64,000 nt of DNA from Symbiodinium microadriaticum (lineage: Eukaryota; Sar; Dinophyceae; Suessiales; Symbiodiniaceae): contig LSRX01000077.1 of NCBI GenBank assembly GCA_001939145.1, forward strand, positions 306,445 through 370,444. Direction: 5' to 3'. A program made the position numbers and the translations under genes. Shown in pieces: positions 63,840-64,000 of the stretch. Within the stretch, counting starts at the first letter, position 1, and every line of letters begins with the position of its first letter. The notes under the pieces were generated by a model. It saw only the letters and a list, made by a program, of their open reading frames with translations. It was not told the origin of the DNA and did not search any database.

Positions 63840-63935
63840 ACTGTAGTATAGTATTATGTAATAGTATTATAGTACTATTAATTTCAGTGTACTTTTGAAT
63901 TTAATACTATTGCAGTAGCATTGCTACTGCTTTTC
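63840..63935. repeat. AT-rich palindromic segment
   Basis: TAGTATTATGTAATAGTATT and AATACTATT-type arms, then CAGTAGCATTGCTACTG, a near-perfect small palindrome just before the last acceptor. Confidence 0.55.
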
Positions 63936-63941
63936 AACCAG

Positions 63942-64000
63942 CACGCTGGCAGGCGCAGCTTCGATGCAGGAGACCTGCATATCAAGCTGTCTGCAAGAGA
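63942..64000 (+). CDS. Candidate exon truncated by the window end
   Basis: TTTTCAACCAG acceptor, then HAGRRSFDAGDLHIKLSAR open to the last base, GC3-rich. Probably a downstream exon of the gene begun at 63370. Confidence 0.42.

Noticed and set aside
1-64000. Spliced-leader RNA gene or exon (CCGTAGCCATTTTGGCTCAAG) on either strand
   Set aside because: No match to the conserved 3' half was seen when reading both strands.

Overview
The window looks like dinoflagellate nuclear DNA, probably from the Symbiodiniaceae or a relative. This is an inference from four things: near-balanced base composition; degenerate TTTAGGG/CCCTAAA (plant/dinoflagellate-type telomere) heptamers scattered through almost the whole window; a ubiquitin-like plus short-RCC1-repeat protein of a style I associate with Symbiodinium gene sets; and many short, GC3-rich open segments with AG-G acceptors and GT donors, mostly on the + strand. 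A green alga or perkinsid is a less likely alternative.

Only two genes are clear from sequence alone. The first is an intronless 491-codon RCC1-repeat gene at 29748-31223 (+). The second is a U6 snRNA-derived copy at 17972-18064 that lacks five bases of the internal stem-loop and any T-run, so it is probably a pseudogene. Everything else called CDS is a candidate exon or gene fragment. Each was chosen for splice signals, phase, codon use and protein-like composition. ORF length alone is weak evidence here: in 64 kb of ~50% GC DNA a few stop-free frames of about 150 codons are expected by chance, and natural-looking frames sometimes overlap on both strands. Candidate exons cluster at 0-10 kb, 12-15 kb, 17.5-21.8 kb, 26-28.5 kb, 34.4-49.8 kb and 52-64 kb. 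The best multi-exon blocks are 35.7-37.8 kb, 42.3-47.9 kb and 63.3 kb to the right edge, where the last exon candidate runs off the window.

The space between candidate exons holds three kinds of sequence. (1) Interstitial telomere-like heptamers in both orientations, absent only around the RCC1 gene (about 29.3-32.45 kb). (2) Several families of about 80-150 bp inverted-repeat (MITE-like) elements, some with three to five copies here. (3) Many microsatellites: CATA/TATG, GA, CA and GTA/GTC/GCA tracts. In one place a 66-bp telomeric block has been inserted into the terminus of a MITE with a 4-bp TATT duplication. This shows that at least some of these blocks arrive by insertion.

No CRISPR array, prokaryotic operon, rRNA, confident tRNA or spliced-leader gene was seen.
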